A program made the position numbers and the translations under genes. Below the pieces are notes generated by a model. That model did no database searches, was not told the DNA's origin, and worked only from the letters and a program-made list of their open reading frames with translations. 64,000 bases of DNA from NCBI GenBank assembly GCA_030765045.1, contig CM060972.1, positions 60,341,773 to 60,405,772 on the forward strand, given 5' to 3'. Below, in pieces: positions 45,127 to 54,729 of this stretch. This DNA comes from Tenodera sinensis (lineage: Eukaryota; Arthropoda; Insecta; Mantodea; Mantidae). How positions within the stretch are numbered: the stretch's first letter is position 1; every line of letters starts with the position of its first letter.

Positions 45127-45315
45127 AGCTTGCAAGATGGCCTTGCCATGTCTTCTTGAAAGCATTTCCAAGGCAGTGAGACTCTGTTCTGCAACATCCA
45201 TACATTGGATCACCTGCAGTTTCTCCAGGAACACAGGCACTGCATCTACCACCACTGCAGATGACCGAGGAAGTGCCTCCATCATGTAGGTTAATGCCCG
45301 GCATGCATGATTCAT
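45127..45315 (-). CDS. TRIP12: TRIP12 exon: armadillo repeats
   Basis: The 63-codon exon reads MNHACRALTYMMEALPRSSA, then VVVDAVPVFLEKLQVIQCM, DVAEQSLTALEMLSRRHGK and AILQA. It is one of the most conserved parts of TRIP12 and differs from the human protein at only a few positions. Acceptor TTTGCAG immediately before the ATG codon (CAG at 45316-45318); donor GTAAGT 45121-45126; phase 0 both ends. The methionine at the exon start is internal, not an initiator. Confidence 0.95.
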
Positions 45316-45604
45316 CTGCAAACAAAAATCATTTATCATGCAATTGCAAAAGAGCTGCTAACTCGAACTCAATACTTGTTTAGTTCACATCCTTCTTTAA
45401 GGGCATTAAAATTCCTGTCATACAAGGTGCTATTCAAATTGTTGAAACGCCTCAATAAAGATATACACTATACCTGGAACTTATACACCATGAGTTACCT
45501 TTGAAATAGTCCCCTTGTGAGTGTATCAATAAATTGCTCCTATTGCTTCTTCTAAGTATTAACCCATATCAAAATCCCTTTTTCAAAGCTTGTTAAACAC
45601 TTCC

Positions 45605-45812
45605 TGGGATTATTATTTATTTATACCAACAAAATTATTGCTGGTGGTTTTAAACACACAAGCTAAATCAAATTGGTTGGAGAATTCAGTGTCATTCTGG
45701 CATGTTGTCACAGTAGCTTAACGGTTGGAGCAACCACAAGGCAAGCAGAAGGTACGCAGTTCAAATCCCGGTTGTGACAATGAATTTTTAGTTCCGATTC
45801 TACCTCTCAAAC
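45605..45812 (+). repeat. tRNA-derived repeat
   Basis: TAGCTTAACGGTTGGAG (A-box-like), GTTCAAATCCCGG (B box), then CAATGAATTTTTAGTTCC and GATTCTACCTCTC. It lies just upstream of the TRIP12 exon at 45127 (minus-strand sense), separated by about 0.3 kb. Confidence 0.65.
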
Positions 45813-46149
45813 TTCCTGTAATTTTTCTTGAATTTGCTTTAAACTTGATTTTCATTTTAGAAAACAAAAATAAGTAGGATAGGATTAAATTTGGTGAATG
45901 AGCATCTGTCATTTTAGATTAAATGAATAGTTATCTTCTAAATTATCCATCATAAACAGAAAAGTCATGTAACTAAGGAACCAATGGTTCAAACTAATTT
46001 TGCAATTCTTGATGTCATTGTTTTCTCTCAGGAATTCTTATATGATAAGCCATATGCAGTTTAACATTGTCACTCAAAGCACATTTCTGGATATTTTCTT
46101 TTCATGTTCTCCCTCAACTGCCTCAAGATGACAATAACTTCACAACTTC

Positions 46150-46380
46150 AATAGCAGTCATTTTTGGGTGTGATGCTATCCAGGATGATCAACTGAACTT
46201 CTGTCATTTTTAAACCACTTGAACCACTCATACGTTTGGATCTGGCTTAGAGCACTGATTCCAAATGTTTTCTTAAACACTCCATGCATTTCTGCAAATG
46301 TTTTCCTGACTTTGAAAGAAAATTCTAGGCAAAGACACTGTTCCCTCAGGCGTGTCATTGTGAAATCATAATGTAAGCAA
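46150..46380 (-). pseudogene. mariner-like transposase N-terminus (HTH_48-like)
   Basis: LREQCLCLEFSFKVRKTFAE, MHGVFKKTFGISALSQIQTY, EWFKWFKNDRSSVDHPG. The LREQR.C..F..KLGK.A.ET..ML...FG..A.S....YEWF..FK.GR.S.. pattern is the first helix-turn-helix of mariner-type transposases. The frame breaks after DHPG. No catalytic part. Confidence 0.6.
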
Positions 46381-46569
46381 CACACAATGGAAAATAAAAC
46401 AACTTACAAATACTAAATTCTTCAGAACGAAGCAGCTATACACCCTGACTCGCAAGAGGAGTGAAGTGCCACCTAGCATATACATAAATATACAAAACAT
46501 AGTGGCAAAAACCAGAATTAACACAAAGTGATAAAGATGTCAAAAGAGTATAAAAACTAGATATCTATA

Positions 46570-48365
46570 GTGTCAAATCTTTCAACTCATGTTACTCTGT
46601 GTTAAAAACTTAAAAACTCTTGACTGCTTCTTTGTCGTCTGCCAAGACCTCTGCAAGTCTGGTAGGCAGCTGCAGAGAGTCTGGAAGATGCACTAGAGAG
46701 GAACACTCAAGCAGCATGTGATGGACTGACGAAAAGTTGCCACTCAGTGGACAAACAGGAGCAGGGTCCCATTTAAAAAGGTAACTGTACAAAAAATTGC
46801 AGTGGCCAATGCACAACCCAGGCAAGCTAACCTCCTAGTGACAAGATATGCGAGAGGAAGTTACCCAGTGTATCGGAAGTTGTTTCACTTCTCTAAGCTT
46901 ATTACTGCAGAGAGCTGACCATTCTTTGTGTCAGTAAGATAGCACCGCTCTCTGCACTTCAAACCCAAAGTCTTCTGAAGTAATACGAGAGATGGTAATA
47001 CTGGGTTATGTGGTTGCCACTTTGCTGCCACATGTGCCATTTCATTGGCAGGCAAACCTGTGTGACCAGGAATCCATACACATACCATGTTAATGCCATA
47101 AGCGTGTAGAACACTGAGGGCATCGTGGATACAATGCACAGCTTGCAAAGGCTCTGAAGTGCACTAAGAGAATCACTCAAAATTAGGCAGTCGGCTAATT
47201 TACGACAGTGCACATATAAAATGGCTCAGTATATTGCATACAGCTCTGCAGTATAAATGGAAGTGCTATTATGAAAACTGAATGTATGTGGTTTGGTTCC
47301 ATAAACATAAGCACATCCAACACTGCTGGTGCTCTTTGATCCATTGGTGTAAATAAAATGTCAGTCAGCGTAACCTGACAAAAATTCTAAAAAACAAGTG
47401 TGGACACTAGAGACAAGCATTGTGGACTTCCGGTGTACAGTGATCCCAAGATCTACATGGGCATGCCAGGTAACCAAGAGGGTAGAGCTTCTCACCCTTG
47501 GGAAACAGTTCGGCATTTCAACTGTGCAAGCTTCCTTAGAAGCTCCTGGAAACAAAAACCCATTGGCTTAGGACTAAGAGTGCTTTTCCTATATCGTTCT
47601 CTTAGTGTGGTGGTGAAACATGAAGAGAACGTTGGCTGCTTAGGCTGAGTGTACAATCAAAGTTTGCTAAGAGAATTTCATACTCATATTACAAAAGAGG
47701 TTCTGCAGATTCAGCATAAAGGCTCACAACTGGGCTTGTTGGAAAAGCTCCTATTGCCATGCGTATGCGCCTATTATGCACCGGGTCTAATCTCAGTACA
47801 GATGGTCGTGCTGACAAGCAACATACATGCTTGCTACATTCACAGCAAAATTGTGTGATCCACTCCCCATGATTTGGAATTTAGTACCTGCAAGATATTC
47901 AGGGAACGGTCACATCGTGCTCTTAGCTGTGCTATATGATATGGCCAACTAAGCTTCCTATCCAAGAACAATCCCAGGAAACACGTCTCATCTGCGAAGG
48001 GAAGCAAATCTGGACTGAAACGGAGCAAAGGTGGTAATCGTCTCCTACAACAGCAGAAATTAACACAGATTGACTTCTCAGTTGAGAAACGAAAGCCGTT
48101 TTTTGAGCTCCATTCTCAAAGGTTGTCCAAACATTGCTGCAGGTGCCATTCCAAGAAGGCAGTGCACTGAAAATTACAACAGATGGTGAAGTTGTCCATG
48201 AATAGACATGACGAAATAACAGGTGGAACACATTTCCAGATGGAGTTAATTACTATAACGAACAGCATGACACTTAGTATGAACTCTGTTATTATCTGTG
48301 TTAATAACAGGATCTGTGTTAATAACACAGGATGGTATACAGTTGAACGGCGCTGCATTTCCAAA
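46570..48365 (-). mobile_element. I-like LINE fragment, RT palm to C-terminus
   Basis: In minus-strand order: LSVMLFVIVINSIWKCV and LFMDNFTICCN (FADD-like); FLGLFLDRKLSWPYHIAQL; LDPVHNRRIRMAIGAFPTSP; RNase H pieces FIYTNGSKSTSSVG, IYTAELYAIY and VWIPGHTGLPANEMAH; and a C-terminal IGHCNFLYSYLFKWDPAPVC..HHMLLECSSL. This order marks a LINE with an RNase H domain (I or related clades). Several frames; inactive. A relative of its 3' end is at 62399-62860. Confidence 0.75.
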
Positions 48366-49541
48366 TGAGTTCGACACTTTTTATTCTTCCACGAGGAATT
48401 TTTTTTTTTTTTTTGCGCTTTTTAGGATGGCTTTACAGAAATTTTTGTTCATATGATCTGGTTGGTCATGCAGCTGTGAGTTTGTTTGTTCTTTACATTT
48501 ATTTTCTAGTTCAACTTTATATTTATTCCAATATGCTTTTTTGAAGCTCCTGTGCAGAAAACATGTGATGTTGACTAACATTTGTATTATCTAGTTTTAT
48601 ATTGGCAATTAGTACTCTGTGACCAGAACTTGGGTCTTCTAGATCTTGCTTTTTAATCTTTGAAGCAATATCTGTTGTAGCTAACAAGAGGTCTGGGCTA
48701 CTGCCTGCCCCCAGAGTAATGTATGAAGATTATGGGATCTTTATTGTGGTATTCAAAAATTCTTCCATTATCTTCCCTGTAGAATCCACTTTTTCATAAC
48801 CCCATGTCTTGGAATGGCAATTGAAATCCCAAATACTACTGTTTTATTTGTCCATTGCCATTTTGAACCAACTCTTCAATTATTTCTGTAAAGCATTAAA
48901 ATATGTAGCAACTTGAGTTGCATCTGTAATCTTTACATTATTATGTTAAAGTTCTATTTTACCTTGCCTATGATGCATTTTATTAGTTATTTGGTTTAGT
49001 ATTTGCCATATAGCTTTGGTCTTAATTTCAGAATTTGTAATGATTGTCATTATTATTAATTTTAGCCTGTACTGCAACCTTATTTAGTATGCATTTATAA
49101 TTCTTAAAATAATTATCAAAATCTGTCGTCATGCTACCCTTACTTAACTCATACAATAACCTCTTCCGTTTACCTGGTGTTATCCAATTTCTCTTGGCTT
49201 TCCCACTGCATGTTCTTGATGTTTTGAGAGGGAGAGCAGTATTACAGCAGAATATAAAACTATTTACAATCTGAATTTCTCATTAGTATCAGCTGTATTA
49301 TAAATATCAAACTAATCTTCCTTAAGAGATAATTCATATACAAAATATTGTCGTCGTTAAATATTTGTTCTTTTATTAGTGTTGACCTAAACATCATGGT
49401 TTTATTGATTTCAATTTTAACTATTTGTGCTTCATGATCACTAAAACCTGTGTTTATTACCTGTGCTTTGTATGTACAATTTTCATTAATTATAATCTGA
49501 TCTACTGCTGTTTTTGAGCGATTTGTTATTCTTGTAGAGAA

Positions 49542-49672
49542 CTAGGAGTTATTTCCGGGCTGTTTTGCCGTGGTCTGCTGGAGTTGAAGAACCCAGACGT
49601 TTCGTCCACATCTGCGGCGGACATCTTCAGTGGCGCAGTCGTAATCTCCTCGGAGAAGTTAGCGTAGCTCTC
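49542..49672 (-). mobile_element. Short Penelope insertion with 12-bp target duplication
   Basis: TCTTGTAGAGAA flanks both sides (49530-49541 and 49673-49684). The 131-bp insert, read on the minus strand, runs AGCTACGCTAACTTCTCCG.. through a hammerhead-like core to CAGCAGACCACGGC, CAGCCCGGAA and CTCCTAG. The same end sequence follows the Penelope tail at 2345-2400. It is a severely truncated Penelope end copied into a LINE endonuclease. Confidence 0.8.
49596..49630 (-). ncRNA. Hammerhead-ribozyme-like core, best preserved
   Basis: Minus strand: CTGAAGA, stem GTCC..GGAC with an 11-nt loop, then GAAAC and GTC. The pattern CUGANGA..GAAA is complete (the seventh core position tolerates any base), and GUC is the commonest cleavage triplet. 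CCA before and TGG after could form a short stem I. Such minimal hammerheads are known from Penelope-like elements; activity is untested. Confidence 0.55.
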
Positions 49673-50411
49673 TCTTGTAGAGAACGTTGTGACATGCATT
49701 AGGTTATGGCTTTCAAGCAGGTGCATGAGATCTTGCATCTCTTTAGTGTCTTTAAGAAAGTCAATATTTAAATCACCGCATAATGCAAGTTTTTTTTAGT
49801 TTTCATGAGAATATTGAGTAATAGTTATTTAGAAAGATCCTAACATTACTATCTGGAGCACGGTATAAAATGATCACAGTAATACTTAAATCGATCAAAT
49901 CCACAGCTGCCACTTCAAAGTCACCTCGACATAATGTTTGGCATGTATCTCTTTTTATGAAACTGATACCAGTTTCAGTTTTAACAAATATGCATATCCC
50001 ATCCCCAATTTTATGTAATAAATTTTGTTGCTCTTTAACCAAAGTTACGAAATATACGAGATACTAACCTCATTCAGATCTTTATCCAATAGGTTTTCAA
50101 TATAGTTTAATTTATTGTGAATAGACTGTACATTCTGATGACAAATTGTTTGATAATTTGCACCTATTTCTATAGGCTTCCTTACAGAAACACTTATCTT
50201 TAACAGTTTCTCTTCTTGTGCTCCTCAGTCAGTGTGGCAACATGATTCACCAAAGTAGCATCTATAACCTCATTTGTCACTGACGGTTGGCTTTTCCACA
50301 TCTTCAGAGCATTTGCACTTATAACATTAGTTTCAGTTCTGCACACCTTGTTAAACACCTGCGTAATTCAATAATTATTTCCGCTCGCAGATGTATCATC
50401 CACTATGTAGT

Positions 50412-50918
50412 TTACTTGTTTCCCATTATTACAGAACTAACTACATCGCACAGCAGCATTCCGAACTTATAAGATCCTCTGCGATTGAAATGAATGCCAT
50501 CTCTTCCAAACTCATTATCCTCTAACCAAAAGTTCCCATCCACAAATGAGCACATTTTTGTGGAACACAGCCGGTTTAGTTCCTTATTGATCCTCATTAC
50601 TCCTTTTTTCATTGTATCACTCCATCTTGTCATGCCATTGTTAACTATCTTTGCTTTAGGTAACTCTGATTTTATATGGTTTATAATGTCCATGGTATCT
50701 CCCATGATTTCTTCTGCATATACTCCTGGCTTTATATTGTTAGAACCTGCATGCACCACCACGACGGGATTGTGTTCTTTTAAATTAATTCTCTCCAGTT
50801 GGTGCTTTAATTCATTTAACTTGATTCCCGGAAAGCACCTCACTTTATGTCCATGGCTTTTACACAACTGCCCTGCAAATTTTATCATGGAGTCTCCTAC
50901 TAACAAGACATCCAGCAA
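50412..50918 (-). CDS. LINE ORF1 SGNH hydrolase domain
   Basis: 168 residues, open. LDVLLVGDSMIKFAGQLC has the GDS nucleophile serine; CFPGIKLNEL, the block II Gly; VVVHAGSNNIKPG, the block III Asn; FGRDGIHFNRRGSYKFGMLL, the Asp-His pair. All four SGNH residues are therefore present. This lipase/esterase fold occurs in ORF1 of CR1-type LINEs, where its role is unsettled. It is preceded, after a one-base frame change, by a coiled-coil segment (51270-50920) and followed by the endonuclease at 50045. It is the best-preserved coding part of this LINE. Confidence 0.7.
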   Translation of the reverse strand: MLDVLLVGDSMIKFAGQLCKSHGHKVRCFPGIKLNELKHQLERINLKEHNPVVVVHAGSNNIKPGVYAEEIMGDTMDIINHIKSELPKAKIVNNGMTRWSDTMKKGVMRINKELNRLCSTKMCSFVDGNFWLEDNEFGRDGIHFNRRGSYKFGMLLCDVVSSVIMGNK

Positions 50919-50919
50919 T

Positions 50920-51270
50920 TTAAAGTATGATTTGCATATGCAACAGTAATTTGTTTCTTTCGGCAGTGTTATTCAGTTTTCTCATGGTAGTTTGGACTAG
51001 TTGAGATCCCTTAGTATCCATAAGCACATTAAGTCTGTTTTTCACCTCAACCTCACTGTTGCTATATTTTATATGTTGCATTTGACTGCTTTGGATTGGA
51101 TTTGAATATCTTCTTTTGTCTGTGTAGCACTTCAGTGCATCCATTATTATCCTTATTTGCCACCTTATTTGCGCGATTGTGTTTGCTTCTTTTACTTTCA
51201 TAATTTCCTTTTCTAGTGCTTCAATTTCTTTTCTCAGCATGGCAATTTCTGCAGTCATTGCAAAACGCAT
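50920..51270 (-). pseudogene. LINE ORF1 coiled-coil segment
   Basis: ALEKEIMKVKEANTIAQIRW, RNKLLLHMQII and other helical charged sequence, about 116 residues. It is probably the N-terminal multimerisation part of the ORF1 whose hydrolase lies at 50412-50918. The frame differs by one from the hydrolase frame. Upstream residues (ICKAFSFRS region) are not recognised. Confidence 0.45.
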
Positions 51271-51819
51271 CCCTCTCTATTTGCAAAGCCTTCTCATTTC
51301 GAAGTTGTGTTATTTCTTTCTGCACTTCTCTCAAGTCTGTTCAAGACGTTGATGATTATATGAAGCGTCACTGCCATTTCCTTTTCATGTATGCCGCCGA
51401 TCACCAATTCACCTCTGCATAAGTTGCTTGTTACTCCGAAATGTCTGGATCCTCCAAGTTCCCTACATTCACATATTCCTTTTGCACTGTTTTAAATTAC
51501 GCTGAAACATTCTACGTTAACAAATATTAATAAATATTAGTGACTAAAACTTCACTTAGTTTTTTCCAAAACATAACTCTGCTACACTCTGCTGCATAAG
51601 ACGGCATTACTTTGAGGTATAGGTTTTACAAGGTTTGCGGTTTAAATTTATTTAAATTCTTTATTGTCAATAGACTGCAATACAGTTTTTGACATTGTCA
51701 CACATTTATATTTATAATTTGTATTACAGAGATGGACAACCTAATGGTTACACATATTACTATAGCTACCTATCATTTGTGATTTACACAGAGGGTCTGT
51801 AATTTCAATATGGACATTA

Positions 51820-52740
51820 TTATAGTTCATTGATACTGTACAATGTCTTTGTTATCAAATACTTCTTCAGAGCACTCTCAAATTGTTTAACTTTAGAACA
51901 TTTTAAATATGCAGGTAGTTTTGCATGAAGCATTAAACCCATGACATTAGGATCCTTTTTTGAAATATTTTTACTAAATCTCTGCTGAAAATAATCATTG
52001 TGTCGGGTGTAGTGACTATGGTTATTGCTATTTTTCAAGGTTTTGTTTCTGAACTGCATAGGTTACAACTTTATAGACAAACAGAGAATACAATGTTAAT
52101 ATTTGCTTATCCTTTAATATTCCCCTACATGATTCACGAGAGTTCATATTGAAAATCAATCTGACTGCCCGTTTTTGCAATCTAAATAACCTTTCCATAT
52201 GGGTTGCAGCAGCACAGACCCAAATTTCTATCGCATACAGTAAATATGGGTATATAATAAGTTTTTATTAAAAGGAGAAGCATTATATATAGTGATGTCC
52301 TGATCATTGTGAAGGTTTTTAGTTGCTTTTATATATTCAGGTAGACAATCACTTACTTGTAGTTGTAGCTCCTGTTTATCTACAACTACAAGTAAGTGAT
52401 TGTCTGCCTGAATATATAAAAGCAACTAAAAACCTTCACAATGGGTATATAACTCCATAATAAATCATTGTTAGCCCCTTCTCATCTAAGATATTTTTAA
52501 AATGACGTAGGAAATACACAGATTTACTAATTTTGTCACAAATATGATTTATATGTCCAGCCCATGTTAATTTTCTATCAAGTATTATTCCTAAAAATTT
52601 ATGTTCGCTTACATCATGAATACTGTTATTATTTACTGGTAAGGAGAAATTTGTGGTGCTTATATTACTCTGTGAGAAATGAATTAAGGTTGTTTTTGTC
52701 ATGTTGCATGTGAGGTGATTATATAAAGGAACCACAAGAT
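51820..52740 (-). mobile_element. CR1-like LINE, RT thumb and C-terminus
   Basis: MTKTTLIHFSQSNISTTN, HKFLGIILDRKLTWAGHINH, ISKSVYFLRHFKNILDEKGL and TMIYYGVIYP. Then, beyond a palindromic insertion, IWVCAAATHMERLFRLQKRA, VRLIFNMNSRESCRG and FESALKKYLI. FLGI.LD.KLTW..HI and the LQKRAVR.I block are CR1/jockey hallmarks. The 3' end is about 51,650-51,820. It lies upstream of a separate ORF1/endonuclease copy in the same orientation. Confidence 0.7.
52258..52443. repeat. Long hairpin insertion with 12-bp target duplication
   Basis: Arms of 64 nt (52305-52368 and 52380-52443) pair with a single mismatch around an 11-nt loop. ATGGGTATATAA is present on both sides (52246-52257 and 52441-52452). It interrupts the LINE RT codons at IYYGVIYP. 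A 47-bp unpaired piece (52258-52304) lies next to the left arm. The near-identity of the arms implies recent formation or gene conversion. Confidence 0.8.
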
Positions 52741-53036
52741 GGATACATTGCCTCTTGCCCTGTTTATGAGGGCTACTCTTTGTTGGCTAATAGAACCCAG
52801 CGACGAAGGAGAGCAGTTCCCTTTGAATTTTGTCATGTTTTGCCAAGGTGCATATCTTTTATAATTATGTTATTTCCAGAACTAGTTTAGCAGGTTGGTC
52901 ATTTTAATCTGTTAGTTTATATTATCACTATTCATGACAACACATTCAGAGTTTTCATTTCCTACTTCACCTGGTAGCAGTTAAATTGTAGGAAACACTG
53001 GCTCAGCTCATTCTATGTTCACAAACGCACACTTAC

Positions 53037-53224
53037 CATGTCAAAGTTGTGTTCCATGCCAAGCAGTGTGATCAATGCTGGCACTACTTGCTTTACCGGG
53101 AAGCCAGCAAGTGTATCCTCATTACCCATAACCAGCATCTGACACATTTCTATCACAGCCTGTAATTGTTGTCCTTCATCTCCTGTAGCCTGCAAGCCCT
53201 GTAGCAATTGTTGTGCCTTTGATG
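53037..53224 (-). CDS. TRIP12: TRIP12 exon: first armadillo repeats in window
   Basis: The most 5' exon recognised. It reads SKAQQLLQGLQATGDEGQQL, QAVIEMCQMLVMGNEDTL, AGFPVKQVVPALITLLGM and EHNFDM, matching the start of the TRIP12 armadillo block. Acceptor GCAG (53225-53228); donor GTAAGT 53031-53036. Two leading bases complete a codon split with an exon not seen. At least 10.8 kb upstream (to the window end) contains no further TRIP12 exon that I can recognise; the N-terminal disordered region is poorly conserved and could be missed. Confidence 0.93.
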
Positions 53225-53513
53225 CTGCACATGGAAAAGAAACAAAAGCATTAGGATACACTAATGTCTTAATCTTTCCAACGTGGAATTATTTCCAGAA
53301 CTTTCTAGGTATTTTAAAACAGATGTAACTCAAAATGTGTTTACTGTTTGAAATTTATTAATTATATTGTGGAACACTTATAACTGAAATTAAAAACCTT
53401 AACATAATTAAATTTGCATTCCTGAGTGATGTTTTCTTCTGAGGCTACACTTATTTCAATAAAATAAGACAACTGAAATATGCCACAAGTAAATATTTAT
53501 GTACTTCTAAAGA

Positions 53514-53625
53514 AGTAAGAACAAATTAGAAACTAAAAACTTCACTTATCTCAGTAATATTGCAAGTTCTTTGGTGCAATATTACTAAGATAAGTGAAGT
53601 TTTTAGTTTCTAATTTGTTCTTACT
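53514..53625. repeat. Foldback (MITE-like) hairpin next to TRIP12 exon
   Basis: Arms of about 51 nt (53514-53564 and 53575-53625) with a 10-nt loop and very few mismatches: AAATTAGAAACTAAAAACTT / AAGTTTTTAGTTTCTAATTT. The arm resembles the last 80 bp of the pogo element (40690-40770: GATAAGTGAATCTTTTAG, TTTCTAATTTGTTTTTACTT), so it may be an inverted dimer of that end. Confidence 0.75.
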
Positions 53626-53697
53626 TTATAATCTTGTTGTTTCACTGTTAATAGCTTCAATTTCCTTAATTTATGTACTTATTATTTGTGTCAACAA

Positions 53698-54040
53698 ACT
53701 TACTGTCAGTTGGTAATTATTATTTATTTATGCCAACAAACTTACTGTCGGTGTTTTTAAACACACAAGTCGTGTGTGGGCAAAGTTTGAAAGGTAGAAT
53801 TGGAACTGAAAAATTCAATGCCACAGCTGGGATTTGAACGTGAGACCCTCTGCTTACTAGGCAAGTGCTGTAGCCATTAAGCTACTGTGACAACCTGCCA
53901 GAATTGGTTGGAGAATTCAATGTCATTCTGGCAGGTTGTCACAGCAGCTTAATGATTAAAGCACCTGCCTAGTAAGTGGAGGGTCTGTGGTTCAAATCCC
54001 AGTTGTGGCCTTGAATTTTTCAGTTTCAATTCTACACTCT
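53698..54040. repeat. Head-to-head pair of tRNA-derived repeats
   Basis: A minus copy (53698-53898: tail, B box as GGATTTGAACG, A box as CATTAAGCTAC) faces a plus copy (53930-54040: CAGCTTAATGATTAAAGCAC, GGTTCAAATCC). About 30 bp (TTGGTTGGAGAATTCAATGT) lie between them. The two heads, GGTTGTCACAG and CTGTGACAACC, are complementary, so a transcript could form a hairpin of more than 100 bp. Confidence 0.75.
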
Positions 54041-54729
54041 TAAATTTATGTACTTGTTTTCAGTTCATAGGCATTTAATGATGTAATGCTACGTATTTTT
54101 GTATATAATAAGCTCCAAAGTATTTCTAGAGGTAAATGAGGCTTTAGATCCCAATCTTCAAATACTGGAAATTAATCACAGTGTTTTGAAATACATTAAG
54201 AGTAAAAACAAAGTCAATTAATGGCACAAAACACCAATCACTTTTTAAATTTCCTAGAACATGTTTTGGAGGTGTTTCCTCCCTTATCAGTTGATAATTG
54301 ATAGAGGAACCTGAGTGTTATTTCATTTCACTAAGCAACTCAGCTATTACGCTTAATTTACGTCACATGTTTCACAAAAATATATGGTCCCTTTCCTACT
54401 ACCTCTTGCAAGACACATGGCAAGCTTCTTCCTTTGGAACACCCCCTCCTTCATGGAAATGGTAAAGTTGCTCTGGATGTCCAGTTCATGCTCTTCCTAG
54501 GACAGATTATATACCTCTACATTGGGCAATGCTCCAGGACACAAACTTAACTGTGGACTTTGATGATGAAATTCTTATTTCAACACACTATACCCTGGGA
54601 GAACTAACCTGGCACTTGATGCTACAGCTACCTGCCAGTTGCTCTGTCGCAGCGTTGCCACTTTTCACTCACTATCCATGGCCAGTGGCTCCACTCCTAT
54701 GCTAGTGGCTCTTCACTAGTTCTCCTATT

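Larger units (their letters stand above)
48380..50045 (-). mobile_element. CR1-like LINE, endonuclease part
   Basis: The minus strand reads IGDGICIFVKTETGISFIKR, VDLSITVIILYRAPDSNV-like residues, CGDLNIDFLKDTKEMQDL (GD.NID motif) and LLESHNLMHVTTFSTRESY, i.e. the AP-endonuclease of ORF2. Further on, FKKAYWNKYKVELENKCKE belongs to the linker before the RT. It follows the SGNH ORF1 at 50412 in the correct order, so both may come from one copy. A Penelope piece is inserted at 49542. Confidence 0.65.

Noticed and set aside
45127..45315. Initiator ATG for a shorter TRIP12 at 45313
   Set aside because: The Met is directly preceded by a perfect splice acceptor, and the exon at 53037 supplies the in-frame upstream armadillo sequence.
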